The notes under the pieces are model-generated. The model saw only the letters and a list, made by a program, of their open reading frames with translations, did no database searches and was not told the origin of the DNA. A program made the translations under genes and the position numbers. Positions 1 through 8,148 of a DNA stretch of 64,000 nucleotides are shown here, one piece after another; positions within the stretch are counted from its first letter, which is position 1, and each line of letters begins with the position of its first letter. The stretch comes from Gordonia humi (lineage in GTDB: Bacteria; Actinomycetota; Actinomycetes; Mycobacteriales; Mycobacteriaceae): positions 682,001-746,000 of the forward strand of contig NZ_JACIFP010000001.1 of assembly GCF_014197435.1 (NCBI RefSeq), read 5' to 3'.

Positions 1-380
1 TGACCGCCCCGTTCGGTGACATCATCGCGCTGCTGCTCGCCAAGGTCGCTGAGATGGAGCTGGAAGCCATCAGCGACCGGAACGCTTCGGCCTTCAGGCA
101 CAACTTCCGAGCGGGTAAGTGGCGCAGCGTGACTCCCAGGGCCACCGCATACAGGGACCGGAAACGATGGTGGTCGGTGACGACGGTTCGCCCATCATCC
201 GCGATGAACCGATCCTGTCGCGCGAGATGTTCGATCGGGTCGGCGTCGAACTGTCGGGCCGGGAGAACCGGAAGGAACCCACGAAACGGAGTTCTGGCCT
301 GTTACTTCGGCCACCTACTGCGGGTGTGTGGGAGCCCCGCCTATCGACTCAAGGGTGGGCCGGGCCGGAAGCCCCGATAG
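1..380 (+). pseudogene. Serine integrase remnant (frameshifted, internally deleted)
   Basis: Pieces of a large phage-type serine recombinase can be read in two frames. The frame beginning at base 3 gives a segment ending AEMELEAISDRNASAFRH, which resembles the helix after the catalytic domain (typically AELEAEAI.ER..SA.RHN). A second frame from about 165 gives DDGSPIIRDEPILSREMF and then RENRKEPTKRSSGLLLR. The first frame resumes with VCGSPAYRLKGGPGRKPR, typical of the recombinase zinc-ribbon, and stops at 380. The order matches intact phage integrases, but the part between the first two pieces is missing and at least one frameshift separates the pieces. The catalytic serine domain would lie to the left of the window. 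This is not a working enzyme. Confidence 0.7.
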
Positions 381-394
381 CGGTGTGGGTCCGC

Positions 395-717
395 ACAGAA
401 CCGGCCTCGATGGTGGCGAAGACGACTACGGCAACACCATCGAGGACTGGGGCGATCCCATCGACCGGAAGTGCTACAGATTCAACTTCCCCGACAGTCA
501 GGAACCACTCACCGAAGGTCACAACCGGCTGGTCGTGGATCGCGTCATGTTGGCTCCCCGGTCGTGGGTCGATCAGGTCGGTAGTCGGGACCGATTCCGC
601 CCGCCTGATGAGCCAGACACCACGTACGAAGTCCAGGGCGTGCCCGGCTCAGGCAAGTACAACCCGCTGGGCTGGCAACCCGGTGGTGTGGTCCTACTTC
701 AGCGGTGGACGGATTAA
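395..717 (+). pseudogene. Truncated phage head-tail connector-like protein
   Basis: One frame reads from about 395 to a stop at 717 with EDDYGNTIEDWGDPIDRKCY, then EGHNRLVVDRVML, SRDRFRPP and TYEVQGVPG, ending in GVVLLQRW. The pattern of a short strand-rich protein with a D.YGN start, a central damage- or validity-type strand and a YEV.G.P end matches head-closure (head-to-tail stopper) proteins of actinobacteriophages. The 5' end runs directly into the integrase debris with no plausible start. The family call is from memory of phage gene patterns and is moderately sure. Confidence 0.5.
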
Positions 718-741
718 TCCCACACCGCCCGCGCTGCTGAC

Positions 742-1004
742 AATAGTGAAAGTCATTGGCTCGCAACTGGATACGTCTTCGCTGCCCGTACACGACGACG
801 TACCGACACGGAGACGAGCGGAGTTCATCGAGGTGTCGCTGACCGGGGGGTAGCGAAGACCGGACCGGCGTCCTGGCCACACCGACCTTCACCGTCGCGG
901 TCTACGCACTCGATCAGGCGCGGGCCGAAATGCTGGCCGGTCTGGTCCTCGCACTGGTGAAGTCCAGCCAGTACCGCGTCGAGATGGTGGGCGGTGTGGG
1001 CTAG
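742..1004 (+). pseudogene. Tail-terminator-like phage gene remnant
   Basis: Starting near 745, one frame gives KVIGSQLDTSSLPVHDDVPT and RRAEFIEVSLTGG, then stops at 853. A different frame continues with TGVLATPTFTVAVYALDQAR and AEMLAGLVLALVKSSQYRVE to a stop near 1004. Joined, the two halves resemble phage tail-terminator proteins (a short V..P..RP.EFI.V..TGG strand followed by TFTVE.YA.....A..LA). A frameshift near 853 breaks it. It follows the connector fragment in the order expected of a phage structural module, which supports a common prophage origin. Confidence 0.45.
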
Positions 1005-1134
1005 GTCCAGGTATGGGCCTGGCAGACCACCGCGCTACCGGCCCCGTCGCCCGACCCCCGTGTGGCCGACCGTCGCCGCTGGACCTTCAGCGGGTCGCTT
1101 GGGTGTCCAACCTTGCTCACTGAAGGAACCGCCG

Positions 1135-1287
1135 ATGACCGTTGCCGAAGTCGCCGCCATGCTGGGCACCACAACCCGGGCCGTCCGTCGCCGCCTTCGT
1201 GACGCGGGAATCAGGCCGGGGGCCGGTGGGTACGTCCTGGCTCAGTACGACGTGGACGCGATAACCGGGTGTCAGCCAGTCCGCTGA
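1135..1287 (+). CDS. Small helix-turn-helix protein (50 aa)
   Basis: The reading frame opens at an ATG preceded by GAAGGA nine bases upstream and encodes 50 residues. Residues 1-25 (MTVAEVAAMLGTTTRAVRRR) have the spacing of a MerR/excisionase-like helix-turn-helix, where VAAMLGTT leads the first helix and RAVRRRLRDAGI the recognition helix. The rest (GGYVLAQYDVDAI) resembles the wing and tail of small DNA-binding proteins of phages. It sits at the end of prophage debris, so it may be a surviving excisionase or repressor-like gene. Its small size makes the call uncertain. Confidence 0.45.
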   Translation: MTVAEVAAMLGTTTRAVRRRLRDAGIRPGAGGYVLAQYDVDAITGCQPVR

Positions 1288-1492
1288 CCCCTACCGGTTC
1301 CCTGACGACCCAGGAATGCCGCTGAGCGCCCTGGGCGACCCCGCCATGCGCGAAGCCTTCACCATGCTTCGGTTCCAGCGCGAACACCGGCTGATAGACC
1401 TTGTGTCGGGCAGTCGGCACGCTGCCAGAAGAGAATGAGAACATCGAGAGATGTCGAGTAAAGCGGGTCGCCCCGTTCAGTTGGGCTGTTTG

Positions 1493-1811
1493 ATGGAACC
1501 ATATCAGACCTGGCTTGAATACTCCGAAGGCACCGAAGCGCTCGTTCACCTGACACACGAAGGCTACTGGCACATTTCGCGGTATCCAGAGACGTTGCAC
1601 GCGCTTGGCTATTCGGAGGAAGAAACGGCGGGACACCGATGGAAGGCTGATACCGCCGCTGTGGAAGCGAACGAGGGCTTCCCTACTCTTCACGCACACG
1701 CCTTGCTTGGGCTGTGGGGGGCGTTTGAGCGATTGGTAGAAGACACGTTCGTGGCGCTAATAGTTGACCAGCCGGAATTGCTCGAAAGCGAACAGTTCGC
1801 GAAGGTAAAGC
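1493..1811 (+). pseudogene. Hypothetical gene cut by the IS3 element (5' part)
   Basis: A frame starting at 1451 or, more likely, at the ATG at 1493 (MEPYQTWLEYSEGTEALVHL) runs into the left inverted repeat of the IS3 element at 1812. The last residues up to the stop at 1906 are IS-encoded. The native part has about 106 residues. It contains HALLGLWGAFERLVEDTF, an aromatic, acidic helix like those seen in HEPN-type helical proteins, but the C-terminal part that could hold an RNase motif is lost. No recognisable continuation appears to the right of the element. Function is unknown; a link to phage defence is only a guess from the setting. Confidence 0.45.
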
Positions 1812-1863
1812 TGATCCGTCCCGGGATTTCCGGAGGGTTCGTCTCAAGGGAAGATGGATCTCA

Positions 1864-2195
1864 TGGCAGCAGGAACGAAGCACTACTCGGCGGAGTTGAA
1901 GCGTGACGCGGTGACGATGGTGGTGGAGTTGGTGGGTCAGGGTTCGACGGAGTGGGCGGCGATGAAGAAGACCGCGGACCTGCTCGGTGTGGGCGCAGCC
2001 GAAACGGTGCGCCAGTGGGTGCGTAAGGCCCCCGGCGTCGGGGCCGCCTCGGTCTCCTCGGGCGGCGCTTCGGCCGATACGGCTGAGGAGGTGCGTCGGC
2101 TCCGCAAGGAAGTCGCCGAACTCAAACGTGCCAACGGCATCCTGAAGGCGGCATCAGCTTTCTTCGCGGCCGAGATCGACCGGCCACATCGCTGA
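1864..2195 (+). CDS. IS3-family transposase OrfA
   Basis: About 110 residues. The N-terminal half is an IS3-type helix-turn-helix (KHYSAELKRDAVTMVVEL, then a TADLLGV..ETVRQW recognition region). The C-terminal half, VRRLRKEVAELKRANGILK, is the leucine-zipper region that mediates OrfA/OrfAB assembly. The stop at 2193-2195 lies just before the orfB start in the -1 frame. A run around GCTTTCTTCGCGG (about 2157-2169) is a possible slip site for making the OrfAB fusion, but the exact site is not proven. An in-frame upstream ATG at 1854 exists; the ATG at 1864 gives the usual MAAGTKHYS start. Confidence 0.88.
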
Positions 2196-2197
2196 TC

Positions 2198-3151
2198 GTG
2201 GGGTTCATCGGCGCTCACCAGGGAAACCGGGTGGGCGCCGATGGTCTTGTCTGGGGAGTCGATTCGATGTGCCAGGTGCTCACCGAGCACGGTATGGCCA
2301 TCGCCCCGTCCACGTACTACGAGTACCGTCGGCGGAGTCCGTCGGCGCGCATGCGGGCGGATGCTCGCGTCATCGACGCGATTTTCACCATGCGCCGGCA
2401 GCACCCGCTGACCCGCGTCCTGGGCTCACGCAAGACATGGATCATATTGCGCAGCAATGGAATTGATGTGGCGCGCTGCACCGTCGAGCGTCTCATGAGT
2501 GAGATGGGCTGGCGCGGGGCGTCGAAGAAAAAGTCCCCGCGCACCACGACCCCCAACCCCGAGCATCACCGGCCGGCCGACCTGGTCGACCGCCACTTCT
2601 ACGCGGCCGCACCCAACCGGCTGTGGGTGGCCGACTTCACCTACTGCCGCACCGTCGGCGGCTGGGCCTACACCGCGTTCGTCACCGACGTCTTCGCCCG
2701 CAAGATCGTCGGCTGGAAAGTCGCCGCGGAGATGACCTCCGACCTGGTCACCACCGCTATCGACAACGCGATTGACAACCGGAAACGTTGTGGCACAACG
2801 GCTTTCGATCATCTGATTCATCACAGCGATGCGGGGTCGCAGTACACGGCTCTCGCGTTCGGGCAACGGCTGGCCGCAGCGGGGATCGCCGCCTCGATCG
2901 GCAGCATCGGTGACAGCTACGACAACGCGTTAGCCGAATCGGTCAACGCCGACTACAAGAACGAACTCGTCGACAACCAGCCCCGATTCCACGGCGTCGC
3001 GGAACTGTCACTGGCCACCGCCGAATGGGTCGCGTTCTACAACCGGCAGCGGCCTCACAGCTACTGCCACGACCTCACCCCCGACCACGCCGAGCGACTC
3101 CACTACGATCGGATCGCCACCCTCAATCCGGAGGAGGCACTCACGACCTGA
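2198..3151 (+). CDS. IS3-family transposase OrfB (DDE integrase core)
   Basis: 317 residues from a GTG. The N-terminal third has the HTH_21-like region (SRKTWIILRSNGIDVARCTVERLM). The catalytic core follows: first Asp in LWVADFTYC, second Asp in HHSDAGSQYT, and Glu in YDNALAESVNADYKNE, with the family's C-terminal WVAFYNRQRPHS block. All three metal-binding residues are present and no stop interrupts the frame, so the enzyme looks intact. It is probably translated mainly as an OrfAB frameshift fusion, as is usual in this family; that part is inference. Confidence 0.92.
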   Translation: MGFIGAHQGNRVGADGLVWGVDSMCQVLTEHGMAIAPSTYYEYRRRSPSARMRADARVIDAIFTMRRQHPLTRVLGSRKTWIILRSNGIDVARCTVERLMSEMGWRGASKKKSPRTTTPNPEHHRPADLVDRHFYAAAPNRLWVADFTYCRTVGGWAYTAFVTDVFARKIVGWKVAAEMTSDLVTTAIDNAIDNRKRCGTTAFDHLIHHSDAGSQYTALAFGQRLAAAGIAASIGSIGDSYDNALAESVNADYKNELVDNQPRFHGVAELSLATAEWVAFYNRQRPHSYCHDLTPDHAERLHYDRIATLNPEEALTT

Positions 3152-3199
3152 GCTCTCCGGAAACACCGGGATGGATCAAACTCCAATATCCTGATCTTC

Positions 3200-3835
3200 A
3201 TGTCAGAAGAAATGCCCGTGGACGGGATCAACTCGCAAGAGTTCTTACAGGTGGGGTTCGAGGGCAATCTACCTAGTCAGCTAGCCGACCTCCGGTCACT
3301 CGTCAGCGACTTCACCTTCGCGCAAAACTGCGTTACGGCCTACCTAAACTCAGGAAAACTCAACTGCGATGAAGAGTCGCAACAGATCGTTGCGAAGTCA
3401 CTGTGGACTTCCGCCGCAATCGCGTACCGGCGTGGGTTCACCACGGGCAAGGCCCAACTCGTTCCCCAAGGGAGTCGACTGAAGATCACTGAAGGTTGGT
3501 ATCAATCGCTGACGCCCGAGTACAAGGAAGCGCATGACGACCTGTTAGAGATAGCGAACCGTCAGATAGCACATCACACAGGCAAGCACGACCAGTACAA
3601 AATTCTCGCTTTCCTGACGCCGCCCCCGATGCCTCGCGCTGTTGTGGGTACCGGAGTGTTAAGCGCTTCGTTGGCAGCTCCCACGGAAGAACGCCTTCGG
3701 CAGCTTGGGGAACTGTGCCAAAGCTTGATCGTCGGACTTGAAGATCGCTTCAAGGTAGTGTCCGCCGAGTTCGACGAGCATTTGGCGTCCCGCGACTTGG
3801 ACGACCTGTATAGGGCCGCCAACGGCGGGGTGTAA
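3200..3835 (+). CDS. Hypothetical protein with a HEPN-like R-x4-H motif
   Basis: 211 residues, no signal peptide or membrane segment, predicted mostly helical from composition. Residues around LWTSAAIAYRRGFTTGK and the later DDLLEIANRQIAHHTGKHD recall HEPN-fold proteins. NRQIAHH supplies an R-x4-H pair as in HEPN ribonuclease motifs. The C-terminal part (QLGELCQSLIVGLEDRFKV) is another long helix. I do not recognise the family with certainty. The gene stands alone to the right of the IS3 element, and its codon use is less GC-biased than the metabolic genes that follow, which suggests transfer. The HEPN assignment is inference. Confidence 0.6.
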   Translation: MSEEMPVDGINSQEFLQVGFEGNLPSQLADLRSLVSDFTFAQNCVTAYLNSGKLNCDEESQQIVAKSLWTSAAIAYRRGFTTGKAQLVPQGSRLKITEGWYQSLTPEYKEAHDDLLEIANRQIAHHTGKHDQYKILAFLTPPPMPRAVVGTGVLSASLAAPTEERLRQLGELCQSLIVGLEDRFKVVSAEFDEHLASRDLDDLYRAANGGV

Positions 3836-3961
3836 ATCGCGATCTTCGCGCAGTCTCGCCGACTCATACCGGGCACCGGAGGCCGGACCGGGAGAAGGCC
3901 GACGAGTAACGAGCCGACCGCGGTGATCCCAGACGGTCGGGATCCACCGACGGTCGAGGCG

Positions 3962-5431
3962 TCACCCGGCGCGCGGAGGCACCCAGCCGCCCAAGCGGCG
4001 TTCGATCTCGAGTGCGGCGGCGATCGTCACGTGGTCGTTGCCGGGTGCACCGACGACCTGCGTGCCCAACGGCAGCCCGCGGCGATCGAGGCCGAGCGGA
4101 ACCTGAGTGACGGGCAGACCCAGCAGGTTGAACACCGCGGCGCCACCGAACAGCCACGGTCGCGCGAGTGTCCCGTTGTGTCGGGGCGCCGGCCGCGGGA
4201 ACGGCGGGTGCACGAGCACACCGTCGCCGATCGCGTCGTCGATCTCGGCGGCGAGGGCGTCACCGGCCGCGCTGATCCGCCGTTGCGCGACGTCGGGGAG
4301 CACACCGGCCAGACGATCGCCGATGATCGCCAGTTTCAGTTGGGGGCTGTGGGCGCGTGTCCACGCCGGTCGCCGACCCCGATAGGGCGACTCGGCGAAC
4401 AGGTCGAAGAGCTCTCCTACGGACGTTCCCGCGTGTCTGCGCAACTCGAACAGATAGAACTGGGCGGCGCGACGCAGGCCGGGAAGCGGGACATGCCGCA
4501 CCTCGCCGCCGGCGTCGGCGAGGACCTGCACGGCCCGGTCTCGGGCGGCAGCGAGTTCCGCCGAGATCGGCCGCAGGTAGGTGCTGCCGTCCGGGACGAC
4601 GACGGGCCTGCCGTCGAGGTCGACTGACGCCGGATCGGGCAGCACCGCGTTGTCGACATCGGCCATGATGCGCACGAGCGGCATCAGGTCGGCCGCACGG
4701 CGGGCGAGCGGGCCGATGGTCTCCATGGCGTCGGACTCGGCACCGGAGTATGCGGTGAGCGACGGGATCTGCTCGGTGCTGGGCACCAGTCCCGGCGTCG
4801 GCTTGTGCCCGAACACCCCGCAGAAGAACGCCGGGATTCGGATGGAACCGCCGGTGTCGGCACCGACGCCGAACGGGACCGCCCCCGCTCCGACCGCGGC
4901 GCCTTCCCCACCGGAGGATCCGCCCGCCACCCGCGCACGGTCGTAAGGATTCGTGGTCCGGCCGTACACCGCGTTGTAGCTCTCGATCCCGAGACACAGC
5001 TCGGCGGTGTTGGTCACCGCGATCACGATCGCCCCGGCGGCGCGGAGCCGCGCCACCGCCACCGCGTCCGACTCCGACCGGACGCCTCGGCGGCTCACCA
5101 GACCGCCCGTATACGGCATGTCGGCGACGGGTATCGACTCCTTCACCGTGAACGGGACGCCGAGCAGTGGCGGCAGCGTCTGATCCTCGGCCGCGGCGGT
5201 GATCGCCCGGTCGGCCGCGTCGGCCTCGGCGAGCGCCGTCGCGAAACGATCCTGCGCCACGGCTCCCAGTTCGGGACGTCGGCGGAGTATCTCGATGTGC
5301 TCGTCGACCACACGACGCGATGTGCGTCGACCCGACCGAATGGCCTGCGCGAGGTGGAAGGCCGATTCCGTCGTGGCGGTGTCGCCGTCGGCCGGGATCG
5401 AGTCGTCGCGATGCTCGCGGCTGGATTGCAT
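3962..5431 (-). CDS. Amidase signature-family hydrolase
   Basis: 489 residues. It belongs to the amidase signature family, which hydrolyses amide bonds with a Ser-cisSer-Lys triad. Lys97 lies in GVPFTVKES, the cis-Ser in GGSSGGEGAAVGAG (about 171-173) and the nucleophilic Ser196 in GADTGGSIRIPAFFCG. All are present and the length is normal for single-domain members (acylamidases, GatA-like, fatty-amide hydrolases). No GatB or GatC lies nearby, so it is not the tRNA amidotransferase subunit. It is monocistronic and divergent from the M20 amidohydrolase at 5538, with which it could share an amide-scavenging role. The substrate is unknown. Confidence 0.9.
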   Translation of the reverse strand: MQSSREHRDDSIPADGDTATTESAFHLAQAIRSGRRTSRRVVDEHIEILRRRPELGAVAQDRFATALAEADAADRAITAAAEDQTLPPLLGVPFTVKESIPVADMPYTGGLVSRRGVRSESDAVAVARLRAAGAIVIAVTNTAELCLGIESYNAVYGRTTNPYDRARVAGGSSGGEGAAVGAGAVPFGVGADTGGSIRIPAFFCGVFGHKPTPGLVPSTEQIPSLTAYSGAESDAMETIGPLARRAADLMPLVRIMADVDNAVLPDPASVDLDGRPVVVPDGSTYLRPISAELAAARDRAVQVLADAGGEVRHVPLPGLRRAAQFYLFELRRHAGTSVGELFDLFAESPYRGRRPAWTRAHSPQLKLAIIGDRLAGVLPDVAQRRISAAGDALAAEIDDAIGDGVLVHPPFPRPAPRHNGTLARPWLFGGAAVFNLLGLPVTQVPLGLDRRGLPLGTQVVGAPGNDHVTIAAALEIERRLGGWVPPRAG

Positions 5432-5537
5432 CGCTAGACCCTAACAGGGCTCGGTACTCGGTCGGCCCGGCGTCGCCCGAGCGAACACTCCCGGTTACGA
5501 CCGTCGCCGCCGACCCATCGGTGACAGACTGGACGTC

Positions 5538-6809
5538 ATGGGCACAGAATCTGGGCTGAGCACTGTACTGAATGGTCTATCCGGCATCCGGGAGTGGCAG
5601 GAGGACTGCTACCGCCGTCTGCACAGCAGCCCAGAGTTGTCGCATCACGAGTACGCCACCGCCGACGAGATCGTGAAACGTCTCGAACAGACGTCGTTCG
5701 AGGTGCACGCCGGGGTCGGTGGCACAGGAGTCGTCGGCGTTCTGCGCAACGGCGACGGCCCGGCCGTCCTGCTTCGCGCCGACATGGATGCACTGCCGGT
5801 ACGCGAAGCGACTCGACTCCCCTATGCGAGCGCAGTGACTACGACCGACGACGACGGCGCCGAGGTTCCAGTCATGCACGCCTGTGGACACGACGTCCAC
5901 GTGACCTGTCTTCTCGGCGCGGCCCAACTGCTGTCCGACGGCGCCCACGAGTGGAGCGGCACCGTCGTCCTGGTCTTCCAGCCCGCCGAAGAGACCGGCG
6001 ACGGCGCACGCACCATGCTCGACGATCGGCTGGCCGAACTCGTCGGCGACGTCGACGTCGCCTTCGCTCAACACGTGCTTCCGATGCCCGCCGGGTACGT
6101 CGGGACCAAGGAGGGTCCGGTGCTGTCGGCCGCGGACAGCATGCGGATCACCGTGTACGGACGCGGCGGTCACGGGTCGATGCCGCAGGCGACGATCGAT
6201 CCCGTGGTCATCGCGGCGATGATCGTGGTCCGCTTGCAGACCGTCGTCTCTCGGGAGACCCCGCCCACCGAACCCGCGGTCCTGACCGTCGGACGGATCG
6301 CTTCCGGCAGCAAGAGCAATATCATTCCCGATCAGGCCGTGATCGAACTGAACGTTCGGACGTACAGCCCCGCGGTGCGCACCGCCGTCCTGGACGCGAT
6401 CCGTCGGATCGTCGTCGCCGAATGCCAGGGATCGGGCTCGCCGAAAGACCCGGACTTCGAGTTGTTCGACCGGTTTCCGCCGACCGTCAACGACGCCGAC
6501 GTCACCGCCCGGATCACCGAGGCCTTCACCGCGCACTTCGGCGACAGTGCGGGACCGCTCCCCTTGCAGACCGCGAGCGAGGATTTCAGCGACATTCCGA
6601 CTGCGCTGGCCGTGCCGTACTCGTACTGGGGAATCGGCGGAATCGACCCCGACGTGTACCGAGCAGCCGAGGAGGCCGGGCGGGTGTCCGCCGACATCCC
6701 CGTGAATCACTCCGCCACGTTCGCACCCGTCATCCAGCCGACACTCGACACCGGGACTCGGGCGCTCGTCGTCGCGACGCTGACGTGGCTGGGGCGGCAC
6801 GACGACTGA
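5538..6809 (+). CDS. M20D-family amidohydrolase (hippuricase / IAA-amino acid hydrolase-like)
   Basis: 423 residues. It is a zinc-type amidohydrolase that would remove the acyl group from N-acyl amino acids or similar amides. Metal ligands of the M20D subfamily are visible: Cys116 and His118 in HACGHDVHVT, the Glu pair in QPAEETGDGA (about 151-152), His179 in FAQHVLP and a C-terminal His in NHSATFAP. The dimerisation lid domain lies between about 200 and 310 (GRGGHGSMPQ). No signal peptide is seen, so it is cytosolic. The exact substrate cannot be read from the sequence. Confidence 0.9.
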   Translation: MGTESGLSTVLNGLSGIREWQEDCYRRLHSSPELSHHEYATADEIVKRLEQTSFEVHAGVGGTGVVGVLRNGDGPAVLLRADMDALPVREATRLPYASAVTTTDDDGAEVPVMHACGHDVHVTCLLGAAQLLSDGAHEWSGTVVLVFQPAEETGDGARTMLDDRLAELVGDVDVAFAQHVLPMPAGYVGTKEGPVLSAADSMRITVYGRGGHGSMPQATIDPVVIAAMIVVRLQTVVSRETPPTEPAVLTVGRIASGSKSNIIPDQAVIELNVRTYSPAVRTAVLDAIRRIVVAECQGSGSPKDPDFELFDRFPPTVNDADVTARITEAFTAHFGDSAGPLPLQTASEDFSDIPTALAVPYSYWGIGGIDPDVYRAAEEAGRVSADIPVNHSATFAPVIQPTLDTGTRALVVATLTWLGRHDD

Positions 6810-6888
6810 GGCCCGCGCGCCGGACGGCCGCCGACCGCATCGGGCACCGCGCGCGTGCTCGACGTCGAGGCCGTCGGCCAGTCGCGGG

Positions 6889-7929
6889 CTACAGCGTCGC
6901 CGTGTCGATGACGAAGCGGTATCGCACGTCGCTGGCCAGAACGCGCTCGTATGCGTCGTTGATCGCGTCCGCGCCGATCACCTCGACCTCGGGTGCGATG
7001 TCGTGCTCGGCACAGAAGTCGAGCATCTCCTGGGTCTCGGCGATGCCGCCGATGTTCGAGCCGGCGAACGAACGGCGATTGTTGAACAGTGAGAAGACGC
7101 GCATCGAGATGGGCTCGGCGGGCGCTCCCACGTTGACCCACACTCCGTCGAGGGCCAGCAGCCGAACGAAACCGTCGAAGTCGAGAGGTGCGCTGACCGT
7201 GTTGATGACCAGGTCGAAGCTGTTGCGGAGGTCCTTCAGCGTCTTCGGGTCGCTGGTCGCGTAGTAGTGCTTCGCACCGAAGGCCAGACCGTCGTCCTGC
7301 TTCGACAGGGTCTGCGACAGCACGGTGACGTCGGCACCCATCGCTGCGGCGATCTTGACGGCCATGTGGCCGAGTCCGCCCATCCCGACGACGGCGACAC
7401 GCTTGCCCGGGCCCGCATTCCAGTGGGCCAGCGGCGAGTACGTGGTGATCCCCGCGCACAGCAGCGGTGCCGCGGCCTCGTACGGAATCGACTCGGGCAC
7501 ACGGAGAACGAAGTCCTTGTCGACGACGATGTGCGTCGAGTATCCGCCTTGGGTGATGGTTCCGTCGTGGTCGACCGACGCGTACGTTCCGGTGTTGCCG
7601 GCGGCGCAGTACTGTTCGAGACCGGCCTTGCATGCGTCGCACTCGCGGCACGAGTTCACCATGCAGCCGACGCCGACACGATCACCGACCGCGAACTCGG
7701 TGACGCCGCTGCCCACCTCGGCGACCTCGCCGACGATCTCGTGGCCGACGACCTGCGGGAACGTGATCTCGCCCCACTCCTCGCGGACGGTGTGGATGTC
7801 CGAATGGCAGATTCCCGCGTAGCGGATCGCGATCAGGACATCGTGCGCGCCGACGTCGCGGCGTTCGATGGTGGCGGGCGCGAGCGGATCGGTGGCGGAC
7901 GTGGCGGTAAAAGCCTTGACAGTCAGCAA
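6889..7929 (-). CDS. Zinc-dependent NAD(P) alcohol dehydrogenase (MDR family)
   Basis: 346 residues. It is a medium-chain dehydrogenase of the YahK/cinnamyl-alcohol-dehydrogenase-like group, converting aldehydes and alcohols. Catalytic zinc ligands are Cys41 (GICHSD), His63 and Glu64 (GHEIVG); structural zinc ligands are Cys94, 97, 100 and 108. The nucleotide fold is marked by [11 protein letters not shown]. The start appears to be a TTG at 7929, because AGGAG lies eight bases upstream. The gene is divergent from the 2-oxoglutarate oxygenase at 8149, and the spacer holds a palindrome. Confidence 0.9.
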   Translation of the reverse strand: MLTVKAFTATSATDPLAPATIERRDVGAHDVLIAIRYAGICHSDIHTVREEWGEITFPQVVGHEIVGEVAEVGSGVTEFAVGDRVGVGCMVNSCRECDACKAGLEQYCAAGNTGTYASVDHDGTITQGGYSTHIVVDKDFVLRVPESIPYEAAAPLLCAGITTYSPLAHWNAGPGKRVAVVGMGGLGHMAVKIAAAMGADVTVLSQTLSKQDDGLAFGAKHYYATSDPKTLKDLRNSFDLVINTVSAPLDFDGFVRLLALDGVWVNVGAPAEPISMRVFSLFNNRRSFAGSNIGGIAETQEMLDFCAEHDIAPEVEVIGADAINDAYERVLASDVRYRFVIDTATL

Positions 7930-8048
7930 TGTGTCTCCTGAATCGAGCTGGTGGACCGAGGTCTGGTCGTGAACGTCGTCGTCGAATCCGGTTGTGCCGT
8001 CGACGACTTGCGAGTCAGTCGGCGCGCGACGACGCCCGTCCTTCGATC

Positions 8049-8071
8049 GTACTCATGCGCGAGTACGCATG
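8049..8071. promoter_or_regulatory. Nested palindrome in a divergent promoter region
   Basis: GTACTC-N6-GAGTAC (8049-8066) and CATGCG-N6-CGCATG (8054-8071) overlap each other in the 219-bp spacer between the divergent alcohol dehydrogenase and the 2-oxoglutarate oxygenase. Both have perfect 6-bp arms. This is a plausible regulator binding site; no regulator gene is adjacent. Confidence 0.35.
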
Positions 8072-8148
8072 CCGTGTCAGCCGACCGCCGAGAACACGGT
8101 TCCCCGGCGCCGGGCAGACCTTGCGGACTCGGTGAGACAATCGCACTC

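Larger units (their letters stand above)
1812..3178 (+). mobile_element. IS3-family insertion sequence
   Basis: The element is about 1.37 kb with imperfect terminal inverted repeats. The left end from 1812 reads TGATCCGTCCCGGGATTTCC and the complement of the right end to 3178 reads TGATCCATCCCGGTGTTTCC. It carries the two overlapping genes typical of the family: orfA with a helix-turn-helix and leucine-rich region, and orfB with a DDE integrase core in the -1 frame relative to orfA. No convincing 3-4 bp target duplication flanks it (AGC on the left, AAC on the right), which fits an old insertion or a later rearrangement. It truncates the gene on its left. Confidence 0.88.

Noticed and set aside
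3025..3276. A frame continuing from the IS3 right end into the flank as the lost 3' part of the broken gene
   Set aside because: Its translation after the IS is unnatural and overlaps the better-supported gene at 3200.
4260..4997. Long Arg-rich frames opposite and beside the amidase (and similarly beside many other genes)
   Set aside because: They are typical shadow frames of high-GC coding sequence, rich in Arg, Pro and Ala, and lie fully within real genes.
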